From Methylobacterium phyllostachyos (lineage in GTDB: Bacteria; Pseudomonadota; Alphaproteobacteria; Rhizobiales; Beijerinckiaceae), in contig NZ_FNHS01000006.1 in assembly GCF_900103445.1 (NCBI RefSeq), positions 248,001 to 312,000 of the forward strand: a stretch of 64,000 nucleotides of DNA, in the 5' to 3' direction. Below the pieces are notes generated by a model. It was not told the DNA's origin. It ran no database searches and saw only the letters and a list, made by a program, of their open reading frames with translations. The translations under genes were made by a program, and so were the position numbers. Of this stretch, positions 26,741 through 35,040 are shown piece after piece (the stretch's first letter is position 1; the number at the start of each line of letters is the position of its first letter).

Positions 26741-28018
26741 TCACTCGGCCGCGATCTTCTGGATCGCCCCGATCGCCCCAGAATGGGCAATCTCGCCGAC
26801 CTCCGCCTCGGAGTAGCCGAGCACGCTGCGCAGGATCTCCTCGGTGTGCTCGCCGAGGAGCGGTGACCGCTCCACCTCGCTCGGGCTGGCCGAGAGCTTG
26901 ATGGGGTTGCCGACGGTCAGGTACTTGCCGCGCGTCGGGTGATCGACTTCCACGATGGTGCCGGTTTTCCGCAGGGCCTCGTCCTCGGCGATCTCCTTCA
27001 TCGACAGGATCGGGCCGCAGGGGATGTCGTACTTGTTGAGGGTGTCCATCGCCTCGAACTTGGACACCTTCATCGTCCACGCCTCGATGCGCGTGAAGAT
27101 CTCGTTGAGGTGCGGCAGGCGCGCCTTCGGGGTGGCGTAGTTCGGATCGGTCTTCCAGTCGGGCTCACCGATGATGTCGCAGATCGGCTCCCAGACCGCG
27201 GCCTGGGTGATGACGTAGATGTAGGCGTTCGGATCCTGCTCCCAGCCCTTGCAGCGCAGGATACGGCCGGGCTGGCCGCCGCCGGAATCGTTGCCCGCGC
27301 GCGGGGTCGCCTCGCCGAACGGGATGCCCTCGCCGAACTGGCTGTACTCCTTCAGCGGTCCGTGCTCGAGCCGCTGCTGGTCGCGCAGCTTCACACGGCA
27401 CAGGTTCAGCACGCCGTCCTGCATGGCGCAGTCGACCTTCTGGCCGAGGCCGCTATGCGTGCGATGGAAGAGGGCCGTGACGATGCCGAGCGCGAGGTGC
27501 AGGCCGGTGCCGGAATCGCCGATCTGCGCGCCGGTCACCATCGGGATGCCGTCGCGGAAGCCGGTCGTCGAGGCGGAGCCGCCGGCGCATTGCGCGACGT
27601 TCTCGTAGACCTTGCAATCCTCGTAGCGGCCCGGCCCAAAGCCCTTCACCGAGGCCAGGATCATCCGCGGGTTGGCCTCGTGGATCTTCTCCCAGGTCAG
27701 GCCCATCCGGGCGAGGGCGCCGGGCGCGAAGTTCTCGACGAGGACATCGCATTCCTTGATGAGGCGCCACAGCACCTCCTTGCCCTTCGGGTTCTTCGAA
27801 TCGAGCGTGATCGAGCGCTTGTTGTGGTTCAGCATCGTGAAATAGAGGCTGTCCACGTCCGGAATATCCTGGAGCTGCTGGCGCGTGGCATCGCCGACGC
27901 CGGGGCGCTCAACCTTGATCACATCGGCGCCGAACCACGCGAGAAGCTGCGTGCAGGTCGGGCCGGATTGAACGTGGGTGAAGTCCAGGATGCGGACGCC
28001 TTCAAGCGCTTTGGTCAT
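26741..28018 (-). CDS. frc: Formyl-CoA:oxalate CoA-transferase
   Basis: A 425-residue class III CoA-transferase that moves CoA from formyl-CoA to oxalate, the first step of oxalate catabolism. The fold markers are [16 protein letters not shown] at the N-terminus, [22 protein letters not shown], and the catalytic Asp in QIGDSGTG (Asp168; Asp169 in Oxalobacter Frc). The glycine loop near residue 257 ([11 protein letters not shown]) is present. Length fits Frc. The partner oxalyl-CoA decarboxylase (oxc) or an oxalyl-CoA reductase is not in this window. A GntR-type site lies about 213 bases before the start. Confidence 0.95.
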   Translation of the reverse strand: MTKALEGVRILDFTHVQSGPTCTQLLAWFGADVIKVERPGVGDATRQQLQDIPDVDSLYFTMLNHNKRSITLDSKNPKGKEVLWRLIKECDVLVENFAPGALARMGLTWEKIHEANPRMILASVKGFGPGRYEDCKVYENVAQCAGGSASTTGFRDGIPMVTGAQIGDSGTGLHLALGIVTALFHRTHSGLGQKVDCAMQDGVLNLCRVKLRDQQRLEHGPLKEYSQFGEGIPFGEATPRAGNDSGGGQPGRILRCKGWEQDPNAYIYVITQAAVWEPICDIIGEPDWKTDPNYATPKARLPHLNEIFTRIEAWTMKVSKFEAMDTLNKYDIPCGPILSMKEIAEDEALRKTGTIVEVDHPTRGKYLTVGNPIKLSASPSEVERSPLLGEHTEEILRSVLGYSEAEVGEIAHSGAIGAIQKIAAE

Positions 28019-28460
28019 GATCGATCTCGGAGTTGAGGGGAATCGTCGGGATGTCGGGGGGCGCGGCTCAGGCCGTCTGGGCGGACGCCGCGCGGATCGC
28101 CCTCACAAGCGCGGCAGGGCGCGGGACCTCCGGGCCCATCCTCGAACGGATCATCTCTCAAAGCCCTCCCAACGCGGTCTCGTCGTATCGCGACACCGTC
28201 ATGCGGATCTCGAATGACGGATCCGCTGATGTGTATACCACATGCCATTCGGCGGAGGCGAGACCCCTTACGGTTGATCCGAAAGCGGTTAGTTGCGCAC
28301 CGTAAGATGAGTTTGGGCGCGACTCAACGCGTCGGACAGTTGGGGATGCTGGTGTTCGACCGGCAGCCCTTGGCATTCCTGCCGATGCGGTTCATGATTT
28401 CGCCAAAATCGGCAGCCGGCAGGCATGCTGAAAGGTGCATTGTTGCAGGAGGGAACATCC
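28019..28460. other. Intergenic region upstream of frc (442 bp)
   Basis: No gene is supported here. The region contains the palindromic GntR-type site near 28231-28240 and the strong ribosome-binding site GGAGGG of the next plus-strand gene. No clear -35/-10 pair was found for frc. Confidence 0.6.
28231..28240. promoter_or_regulatory. GntR-type operator candidate upstream of frc
   Basis: GTGTATACCA, extended as GTGTATACCAC, is an imperfect palindrome matching TGGTATACCA at eight of ten positions. It lies 213 bases upstream of the frc start codon and shares its core with the sites near oxlT and gntR. Confidence 0.4.
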
Positions 28461-28739
28461 ATGCTCGCCAGCACCAGCCTGATCAAATCGTCATGGATCG
28501 CCGTCGATGTCGCGCGCGACCGGGCCGAGCGCGTGCTCGTGGTCGAGACCTACATCGCGGTGAGCCCGCTGGAGCCGAATTTCGATGCCGCGCAGTACGA
28601 GCGCGTCCTCGGCTGCGTGCAGAACGTGCTGAAGACACACCCCGATATCGACCGGGCGTCGATCCTGAGCATGCATCGCGGCTCCGGCTGCACGGCCCTG
28701 TTTCGCGAGGCGTCCGTGAAGCAGTCAACGGCGGCCTGA
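28461..28739 (+). CDS. Hypothetical protein (92 aa)
   Basis: A 92-residue protein of unknown function. The ATG at 28461 is preceded by GCAGGAGGGAAC, a strong ribosome-binding site. The sequence is soluble and mixed in character, with a short hydrophobic beta-like run (ERVLVVETYIAV), a helical region (AAQYERVLGCVQNVLKTH) and a Cys/Gly-containing segment (MHRGSGCTAL). No known motif is visible. It ends a few bases before a convergent coiled-coil protein gene. Confidence 0.6.
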   Translation: MLASTSLIKSSWIAVDVARDRAERVLVVETYIAVSPLEPNFDAAQYERVLGCVQNVLKTHPDIDRASILSMHRGSGCTALFREASVKQSTAA

Positions 28740-28744
28740 TCGCC

Positions 28745-29446
28745 TCAGCGATTCTCGCCCGCTGGATCGCTGACGCTGTCCGGCGGCTCCAGGGCGACGC
28801 GGGCCGCATGGAACCACCAGAGTGGTATGTCGCGATTCGCCTTTGAGAGTTCCGAGGCCCAACCCTCCTTGGGCATGACCTCCGCGCGGTCGGCGAACAG
28901 GCGCAGCGCGGCTTCCGCGCGCTCCCGCTGGCAGCGCTCGCGGATCGCGTCCCGTTCGGCGGCAGCGCGAGCCTCGTTCTGTTCGAGCAGGCGCCTGGTC
29001 GCCAAATCGTCTGCGTCGAAGGCGAATTGCTGCCAGAACGCTTCGGCTTCCCGTGCCACATCCCGCTCGCGCTGCATGCGCGCCAGAGCCGCCTCGGCAA
29101 TGTCCTGCGCCGCCTCCGCGGCTTCGACTCGGCTCAGCAGTCGATTGTTGGCCTCCAGCAATTCCCGCTCGCGCTCCGGCGCCATCCGCTGACGCCGGAG
29201 GACGCGCAGCTCCTCCTCGTCGGCGGATCGGCCAGCGGCATCCGCAAGAATCCGGGCCAGAGGCCCGGCGGCCAGGGCATCGATGCAGCCGAGATAGCGC
29301 TCGCGCAGGCCCGGTTCCGCAACATCCAGGGCTTCATCGTCCCAGGCGGGGCGATCCGGAAGGCCAGCACGATCATGCGCATAGAGGGCGTGCGCCAGCG
29401 CATCGCGCAGAGGGTCGGGAAACGGCGCCGCAGCGTCTTCGTTCAT
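28745..29446 (-). CDS. Hypothetical coiled-coil protein
   Basis: A 233-residue soluble protein, unrecognised. Residues about 75-190 are rich in Ala, Arg and Glu with heptad character (RERELLEANNRLLSRVEAAE, then AEAALARMQRERDVAREAEA), suggesting a long coiled coil. The C-terminus contains the aromatic segment DIPLWWFHAARVAL. The ATG at 29446 is used; a GTG at 29476 would add ten residues and neither has a good ribosome-binding site. It is convergent with the 92-residue gene. Function cannot be inferred. Confidence 0.65.
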   Translation of the reverse strand: MNEDAAAPFPDPLRDALAHALYAHDRAGLPDRPAWDDEALDVAEPGLRERYLGCIDALAAGPLARILADAAGRSADEEELRVLRRQRMAPERERELLEANNRLLSRVEAAEAAQDIAEAALARMQRERDVAREAEAFWQQFAFDADDLATRRLLEQNEARAAAERDAIRERCQRERAEAALRLFADRAEVMPKEGWASELSKANRDIPLWWFHAARVALEPPDSVSDPAGENR

Positions 29447-29476
29447 GAACCGGCATTCGCGATGGGCATTGGACAC

Positions 29477-29880
29477 AGCCTACAACGCGACAAAGCCTTG
29501 AGAGAGACCATGTCGGTGCCGCCGAGGTAAATTTTTTGTCGCTCCGTCATCGCGCCCACGCAATCGCAGCGTCGTGCCGTTCTCGCGGCTGAAGCTTCGC
29601 ACACGGTGACGGCAAAAAGCTTCGCATTTCGAGGGGGCAGCCTGCCGCCGATGCTCGGCACTTCTTCGGTCTCACGCGGTAGACAACGTGAAAATGGCCC
29701 GCGTGCTTGATTTCACTGTACGCTTTCATGCCGTACCGCGAGCTGCGATCGAGCCGTCATCCGCGCTGCAGCAGCGCTCCGTTCGGATCAATATCGGGCA
29801 AAGGCGCGCTTAAATCAGATGGCGCGTTCCGATCGCGCGGGCTAAATCAGAGCTTGCGCCCGTCGCGCGACGATAAACCC
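29477..29880. other. Intergenic region (404 bp) before the MHYT kinase
   Basis: This divergent spacer lies between the coiled-coil gene and the MHYT kinase operon. It has slightly lower GC and two copies of TAAATCAGA (29812-29820 and 29843-29851), but I found no convincing promoter pair or gene. An in-frame upstream extension of the kinase into this region has no hydrophobic or conserved character and was not used. Confidence 0.5.
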
Positions 29881-31758
29881 ATGATCCATACCGGCTACAA
29901 CCCGGCGCTCGTCGCCCTGTCGATCGGGCTCGCGATTTTCGCATCCTACACGGCCCTGGATCTCGCAGCGCGTATCCGCGTGCAATCATCCGGACCGCGC
30001 TGGCCTTGGATCGGGGGCTCCGCTCTGGCGATGGGCGGCGGCATCTGGTCGATGCATTTCGTGGGCATGCTCGCCTTGGACATGGGGCTGAGCGCTGCTT
30101 ACGATGTCGGCTTGACGCTGCTCTCCCTCCTCATCGCCGTGGGCGTGACCGGGATCGCCTTCGCCTGGGTCGCCTATCGGGGCAACAGCGTCGCGGCCAT
30201 CCTCGTGGCTGGGCCGCTCATGGGCCTCGGCGTAGCGGCGATGCACTACTCCGGCATGGCGGCTTTAAGGATCCCCGGCGACCTCGCCTACGCTCCGGCC
30301 CTCGTGGCGGTGTCGGTCGCGATCGCGGTGACGGCAGCGACGGCTGCCTTGTGGCTCGCGTTCCGCCAGCAAGGCGTCGGTCAGAAATTGATCGCAGCCG
30401 GCGTCATGGGTTTGGCCGTAGCCGGGATGCACTACACCGGCATGGCGGCAGCAACCTTCACGGCGACGGGCGCGCCGGCGACCCATGCCGAGATGCTGCC
30501 GCAAGGTCAGCAGAACCTCGCCCTCTACGTCACCGGGGCGACCTTCTTCATCCTGTTTTTGGCGCTGCTGGGCTCGTCCCTCGACCAGCAGCGGGTCCAG
30601 CGCGACCTCCAGGCGAGCGAGGCGCGGTTCCGGGCTGCGATCCAGGCGGTCCGCGGCGTGCTCTGGACCAACGATGCGGCCGGACGGATGCTGGGCGAGC
30701 AGCCCGGCTGGAGCGCCATGACTGGCCAGACCCGCGCGGAGTATCAGGGTTATGGCTGGGCCCAAGTGGTGCATCCCGAGGACGCACAGGCCACCGTCGA
30801 TGCCTGGAACGCGACCGTCAGGGCCCGGCGTACCTTCAACCACGAACACCGGGTTCGCACGGCGGATGGGTCATGGCGTCATTTCGCGATCCGCGCGGTC
30901 CCGGTCCTCGACGCAACCGGCGATATCCGCGAGTGGGTCGGCGTCCACACCGATATCACCGAGCAGCGTGAGGCGGAGGCGGAACTTCGCGAATCGAACG
31001 AGGAGATTCAGCGCTACGCCTACATCGTCAGCCACGACCTGCGGGCACCCTTGGTCAACGTGATGGGCTTCACCAGCGAGCTGGAGGCGACGCGTCTTGA
31101 GGTTCGCGCGGCGCTCCACGGGCATCCGCAGGCCGAGCGGATCGACACGGACTTCAGCGAGGCGCTCGGCTTCATCAAGGCGGCGGTGAACCGGATGGAG
31201 GGCCTGATCGCCGCCATCCTGAAGCTGTCACGTGAGGGACGGCGGCAGTTCAGGCCGGAACCGCTGGACATGACGACCGTGCTCCAGGAACTGGCAGACG
31301 CGCACAGGCATCAGGCCGAGGCCGCCCGCGCGGTCGTGACCATCGCGCCCGATTTACCGCGGATCGTCGCCGACCGTCTTGCGGTCGAACAGATCTTCGG
31401 CAACCTGCTCGACAACGCCATCAAGTACCTCGATCCGTCCCGGCCTGGGCAGATCGCCGTCACGGCCCGGGCCGCCGGGGCGCGGGGAATCTGTTTTTCG
31501 GTCGCCGATAACGGCCGCGGCATCGCGGACCGGGATCATGCGCGCGTCTTCGAGCTGTTCCGGCGGTCCGGGGCGCAGGACCGGCCCGGCGAGGGCATCG
31601 GTCTCGCGCATGTGAAAGCATTGGTTCGCTCCTTCGGCGGCCGGATCGAGATGCGTTCGCGGCTCGGTGACGGTACGACGTTCGACGTGATCTTGCCGCA
31701 CGGCGCCGTTACGGTGCTCGTTCGGGAGCCTGGCCCGGCTCCCCTGGCCGCCGCATGA
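29881..31758 (+). CDS. MHYT-domain sensor histidine kinase
   Basis: A 625-residue membrane kinase. The N-terminal 230 residues hold the MHYT sensor: seven or so hydrophobic segments with repeated motifs SMHFVGMLA, MHYSGMAAL and MHYTGMAAA, thought from family work to bind metal and sense a diatomic gas or light-linked signal. A PAS domain (about 250-375) precedes a HisKA domain with SHDLRAPLVN (His385) and an HATPase domain (NLLDNAIKYLD, DNGRGI, GEGIGLAHV). The kinase half resembles phytochrome-type kinases that pair with Rcp1-like regulators. The ATG overlaps no upstream gene; the stop overlaps the next start (ATGA), so three genes form an operon. Confidence 0.9.
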   Translation: MIHTGYNPALVALSIGLAIFASYTALDLAARIRVQSSGPRWPWIGGSALAMGGGIWSMHFVGMLALDMGLSAAYDVGLTLLSLLIAVGVTGIAFAWVAYRGNSVAAILVAGPLMGLGVAAMHYSGMAALRIPGDLAYAPALVAVSVAIAVTAATAALWLAFRQQGVGQKLIAAGVMGLAVAGMHYTGMAAATFTATGAPATHAEMLPQGQQNLALYVTGATFFILFLALLGSSLDQQRVQRDLQASEARFRAAIQAVRGVLWTNDAAGRMLGEQPGWSAMTGQTRAEYQGYGWAQVVHPEDAQATVDAWNATVRARRTFNHEHRVRTADGSWRHFAIRAVPVLDATGDIREWVGVHTDITEQREAEAELRESNEEIQRYAYIVSHDLRAPLVNVMGFTSELEATRLEVRAALHGHPQAERIDTDFSEALGFIKAAVNRMEGLIAAILKLSREGRRQFRPEPLDMTTVLQELADAHRHQAEAARAVVTIAPDLPRIVADRLAVEQIFGNLLDNAIKYLDPSRPGQIAVTARAAGARGICFSVADNGRGIADRDHARVFELFRRSGAQDRPGEGIGLAHVKALVRSFGGRIEMRSRLGDGTTFDVILPHGAVTVLVREPGPAPLAAA

Positions 31759-32207
31759 GCGTGGAGCGACCTGTGCACCCCGTCAGCATCGTGATGATTG
31801 AGGATGACGAGGGCCATGCGCGGCTGATCGAGCGGAACATCCGCCGGGCCGGTGTCAACAACGAGATCGTGCCATTCCAGGACGGCACCTCGGCCCTGGC
31901 CTATCTGTTCGGCCCGGACGGGTCGGGCGAGGCGAGCGCCCGGCGCCACCTCCTGATCCTGCTCGACCTTAACCTGCCCGACATGACGGGTCTCGACATC
32001 CTGGAGAAGGTCAAGGCGAACCCACATACCCGCCGCTCCCCGGTGGTGGTGCTGACCACGACCGACGACAGCCGGGAGATCCAGCGCTGCTACGATCTCG
32101 GGGCGAACGTCTACATCACGAAGCCGGTGAACTACGAGGGCTTCGCCAACGCGATCCGCCAGCTCGGGTTGTTCTTCTCGGTTATGGAGGTTCCACAGAA
32201 CCCATGA
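31755..32207 (+). CDS. Single-domain response regulator, Rcp1-like
   Basis: A 150-residue receiver domain without an output domain. It has the acidic pocket (IEDDEGHARLIERN), the phosphoacceptor Asp71 in LLDLNLPDMTG, Thr in VVLTTTDD and Lys in YITKPVNY. The long loop between the third strand and Asp, and the closing IRQLGLFF, match Rcp1-type partners of phytochrome-like kinases. It overlaps the upstream kinase gene by four bases and the next gene by four bases, so phosphotransfer from the MHYT kinase is the likely input. Confidence 0.92.
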   Translation: MSVERPVHPVSIVMIEDDEGHARLIERNIRRAGVNNEIVPFQDGTSALAYLFGPDGSGEASARRHLLILLDLNLPDMTGLDILEKVKANPHTRRSPVVVLTTTDDSREIQRCYDLGANVYITKPVNYEGFANAIRQLGLFFSVMEVPQNP

Positions 32208-33268
32208 CCGTTGATGAAGCCGGTGCGCTTCGTGCCGCCGCGGCGACCCGGATCCTCTATATCGACGATGATCCAGGCCTCGCGCGCCTGATCCGGCGCT
32301 CGCTGGAGGCCCGCGGCTACGCCGTTGAGTTGTGTGCGAGCGGCGCAGAGGGGCTTGTCCGACTGGCGCAGGGCGGGATCGATGCCGTGGCACTCGACCA
32401 TCACATGCCTGGCCAGACGGGTCTCGATCTGCTGCCGGAGATCCGGGCCCTGCCGCGGGCACCTCCGGTCATCTACGTGACCGGCTCCGATGATTCCCGC
32501 GTCGCGGTGGCCGCTTTGAAGGCGGGCGCCGTCGATTACGTCTGGAAGGACGTGCAGGGCCAGTTCCGCGAACTGTTGTGCGAGGCCGTGGACACGGCGC
32601 TTCGGCAGGAGGCACTGCGGCGCGCCAAGGAGCGCGCTGAGGCGGAGATGCGCGAGGCGCGCGACCGGGCCGAGTTGCTGCTGCGCGAGGTCAATCACAG
32701 GGTTGCCAATTCCCTGGCCCTGGTGGCGGCCCTGGCGCACATGCAGCGCAACGCCGTGACCGACCCGGCCGCAAAGGCCGCGCTCGATGAGATGCAGGCT
32801 CGGATTTCGGCGATCGCCGGCATTCATCGCCGCCTCTACACCTCGGACGACGTCGAGTCCGTCGCGCTCGACGCCTATCTTGGCAGCCTGATCGAAGAGT
32901 TGCAGGCCGCCATGCGGGCGAGCGGCCGGGACCACGCGATTCGACTGCGCTCCGAACCGGTGCATCTCCCCCCCGACAAGGCGGTCTCGGTCGGCGTCGT
33001 GGTGACCGAACTCGTCACCAACGCCTACAAGTACGCCTATCCGCCGGGCACCTCCGGCGAGATCCGGGTCGCGGTGGACCGGGATGGATCCGACTCGATC
33101 CGCCTCGCGGTCGAGGATGACGGGATCGGCTGGACCGGGGAGGGAGAGATCCGCGGCACCGGTCTCGGGTCGCGCATCGTGCGCGCCATGGCGACGAACC
33201 TGCGCTCGGCCCTCTCCTACGTCCCGGGCGGGACCGGCACCCGCGCGGTCCTGGCGTTCCGGGCGTAG
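32204..33268 (+). CDS. Receiver - HisKA2 histidine kinase hybrid
   Basis: A 354-residue soluble protein. Residues 15-130 are a receiver domain (YIDDDPGLARLIRRS, Asp65 in ALDHHMPG). A helical linker leads to a HisKA_2-type dimerisation domain with LLREVNHRVANSLALVAAL (His165) and an HATPase domain (VVTELVTNAYKYAYP, EDDGIGW, GTGLGSRIV). This architecture, a receiver feeding a HWE/HisKA_2 kinase, occurs in alphaproteobacterial networks that control PhyR-type general stress signalling; that link is inference. It is translationally coupled to the Rcp1-like regulator by an ATGA overlap. Confidence 0.9.
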   Translation: MTVDEAGALRAAAATRILYIDDDPGLARLIRRSLEARGYAVELCASGAEGLVRLAQGGIDAVALDHHMPGQTGLDLLPEIRALPRAPPVIYVTGSDDSRVAVAALKAGAVDYVWKDVQGQFRELLCEAVDTALRQEALRRAKERAEAEMREARDRAELLLREVNHRVANSLALVAALAHMQRNAVTDPAAKAALDEMQARISAIAGIHRRLYTSDDVESVALDAYLGSLIEELQAAMRASGRDHAIRLRSEPVHLPPDKAVSVGVVVTELVTNAYKYAYPPGTSGEIRVAVDRDGSDSIRLAVEDDGIGWTGEGEIRGTGLGSRIVRAMATNLRSALSYVPGGTGTRAVLAFRA

Positions 33269-33276
33269 GCCACCAC

Positions 33277-33840
33277 TCAGGCGTCCGACCGGCCGGCAAT
33301 GCGCTCAAGTGCGGCGAGCATCGGCTGTAGCTCCGCTTGCCCCATTTGGTGGAAGCCCAGCGCCCGCCCGATGAACAGCCCCAGGATCGCGAAGAACAGC
33401 ACGGACCCCTCACCCGGGCAGGCGCCGTGGATCTGGTTGAGGCGACCGAGCTGATCCGCCACGAAGGCGTGATAATCCTTCAGCGCCTCCGGCGAATCGA
33501 GAGAGGCGAGCAGCAGCGCGCGGGACGATTCATCCTTGGCGCGATAATGCGCCCGCACATGCGCGACCATCGCCTTCGGGAGCTGTGACGGACCCGGTGG
33601 AATCGCGGCCTCGCAGGCGGCGATTTCCTCCCGGACCCGAGCGAATTCACGGGTGACCAGCGCGGCGATCAGCGCATCCTTGGAGGCGTAATGGTGCAGG
33701 ACGCCGCCCTTGCTCAGCCCCGCCTCGGCCGCGACGGCGTCGATGGTCAACGCCCGCGCACCGCCCTTCAGAAGGACACTGGCCGCCGCTTCGAGGATGA
33801 TCTCGGGTCGGTCAGCCAGTCGCTTGCGCTTGCCCTGCAT
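33277..33840 (-). CDS. TetR family transcriptional repressor
   Basis: A 187-residue TetR/AcrR regulator. The N-terminal helix-turn-helix is clear (ILEAAASVLLKGGARALTID, then AVAAEAGLSKGGVLHHYASKDALIAAL). The C-terminal ligand domain matches a TetR_C subgroup with DSPEALKDYHAFV and an aromatic end (GRALGFHQMG). It is divergent from the double-adaptor RND operon, and a TetR-type palindrome lies 20 bases from its start, so it probably represses both itself and the pump. The inducer is unknown. Confidence 0.92.
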   Translation of the reverse strand: MQGKRKRLADRPEIILEAAASVLLKGGARALTIDAVAAEAGLSKGGVLHHYASKDALIAALVTREFARVREEIAACEAAIPPGPSQLPKAMVAHVRAHYRAKDESSRALLLASLDSPEALKDYHAFVADQLGRLNQIHGACPGEGSVLFFAILGLFIGRALGFHQMGQAELQPMLAALERIAGRSDA

Positions 33841-33859
33841 TTTTCACCTGCATTTAAAA

Positions 33860-33873
33860 ACCGACTGGACGGT
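33860..33873. promoter_or_regulatory. TetR-type operator between tetR and the RND operon
   Basis: ACCGACTGGACGGT is an imperfect 14-base palindrome (five of seven pairs) 20 bases upstream of tetR and 67 bases upstream of the first adaptor gene. Sites built on ACCGACC-GGTCGGT are common for TetR repressors of efflux pumps. Confidence 0.5.
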
Positions 33874-33939
33874 ATGTAACGACTCGGTTAGGAACCCGCC
33901 ACACGGTTTTCACGAGCCCGGCCCGGGTTGGTCGTCCGC

Positions 33940-35040
33940 ATGACACTCTCCATCGATTGCGCCGCCATCCGGCTTCTCCTTGCGATAAGCGCGTTCGGCG
34001 CCGTCGGGTCCGCCTACGCGGAGCCTGCGGCCACCGACGATCAGACGCTGGCACGGGTCAGGATCGTCACGGCCCGCCAAACGCCGATCGCCTCCGAGGC
34101 GGTCCTGACCGGAGACATCCAGGCTCAGGCGCAGGTCAACGTGGCGTTCCGCACGAATGGGAAGGTCGCCCAGCGGCGAGTCGAGGTCGGCGACCATGTC
34201 GAAGCCGATCAGGTGCTGGCCGTGCTGGAGCCCCTGACCCAGCAGGCGAACCTCGATAACGCCAAGGCGGCCCTCGCCTCGGCCGAGGCGTTGCTGACCC
34301 AAGCAAAGGTGTCGTTCGAGCGGCAGAAGCAGCTCCTGGCCGGCGGCTTCACCACGCGCTCGACCTACGACAACGCCGAGCAGGAGTTGCGCACCACCCA
34401 GGCCTCGGTCGATTCGGCGCGGGCAGCCCTCGGCACCGCGCAGGAGCAGTTCTCGTACACGGAGCTGCGCGCCGGTGTCGCCGGGATCGTGACCAGCCGC
34501 AGCTTCGAGGTCGGTCAGGTGGTCCAGTCGGGCCAGACCGTCCTGGTCCTCGCGCAGGACGGGCCGCGGGACGCGGTGTTCAACGTCTACGAATCACTCC
34601 TGGCCCATCCGCCGACCGGCGGCACGATCGCGGTGGCGCTGCAATCCGATCCGAAGGTGACGACGACCGGGACGGTGCGCGAGGTTTCGCCGACCGTCGA
34701 TGCCGCGAGCGGGACGGTCCGGGTCAAGATCGGCCTCCAGACGACGCCGGCCGCCATGGGGCTCGGCGCCGTCGTGGTCGGCCGCGGGCGGTTCGCCCCA
34801 CGGGACTCGGTCGTGCTGCCCTGGTCGGCGCTCTACCGCTACGACGGAAATCCTTCCGTGTGGATCTTCGACCCGGCCACGCGAAAAGTCTCGGTCCGCG
34901 CCGTCGAGATCGACCATTTCGGGCCCGACATCATCGCGCTGAAGCGCGGTGTCGAGCCGGGCGAGCGCGTGGTGGTGGCCGGCATCCAGTTCCTGCGGCC
35001 GGGCCAGACAGTGGCCGCCGCCGAAATCGCAGGCCAATGA
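33940..35040 (+). CDS. RND efflux periplasmic adaptor, first of two (TriA-like)
   Basis: A 366-residue membrane fusion protein with a signal peptide (LLLAISAFGAVGSAYA). Family parts are the barrel-sandwich half-motif GKVAQRRVEVGDHVEADQVL, a helical hairpin (residues about 95-160), the second half-motif LRAGVAGIVTSRSFEVGQVV, the beta-barrel, and the membrane-proximal domain ending VVVAGIQFLRPGQTV. The ATG at 33940 is chosen over a TTG at 33928. A second adaptor gene overlaps its stop by ATGA, and an RND permease follows. Two adaptors before one permease match the TriABC arrangement of Pseudomonas. Confidence 0.9.
   Translation: MTLSIDCAAIRLLLAISAFGAVGSAYAEPAATDDQTLARVRIVTARQTPIASEAVLTGDIQAQAQVNVAFRTNGKVAQRRVEVGDHVEADQVLAVLEPLTQQANLDNAKAALASAEALLTQAKVSFERQKQLLAGGFTTRSTYDNAEQELRTTQASVDSARAALGTAQEQFSYTELRAGVAGIVTSRSFEVGQVVQSGQTVLVLAQDGPRDAVFNVYESLLAHPPTGGTIAVALQSDPKVTTTGTVREVSPTVDAASGTVRVKIGLQTTPAAMGLGAVVVGRGRFAPRDSVVLPWSALYRYDGNPSVWIFDPATRKVSVRAVEIDHFGPDIIALKRGVEPGERVVVAGIQFLRPGQTVAAAEIAGQ

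Noticed and set aside
29707..29880. N-terminal extension of the MHYT kinase
   Set aside because: The extra 58 residues are Arg/Ser-rich, precede no conserved sequence and lie in promoter-like DNA; the ATG at 29881 fits the family start.
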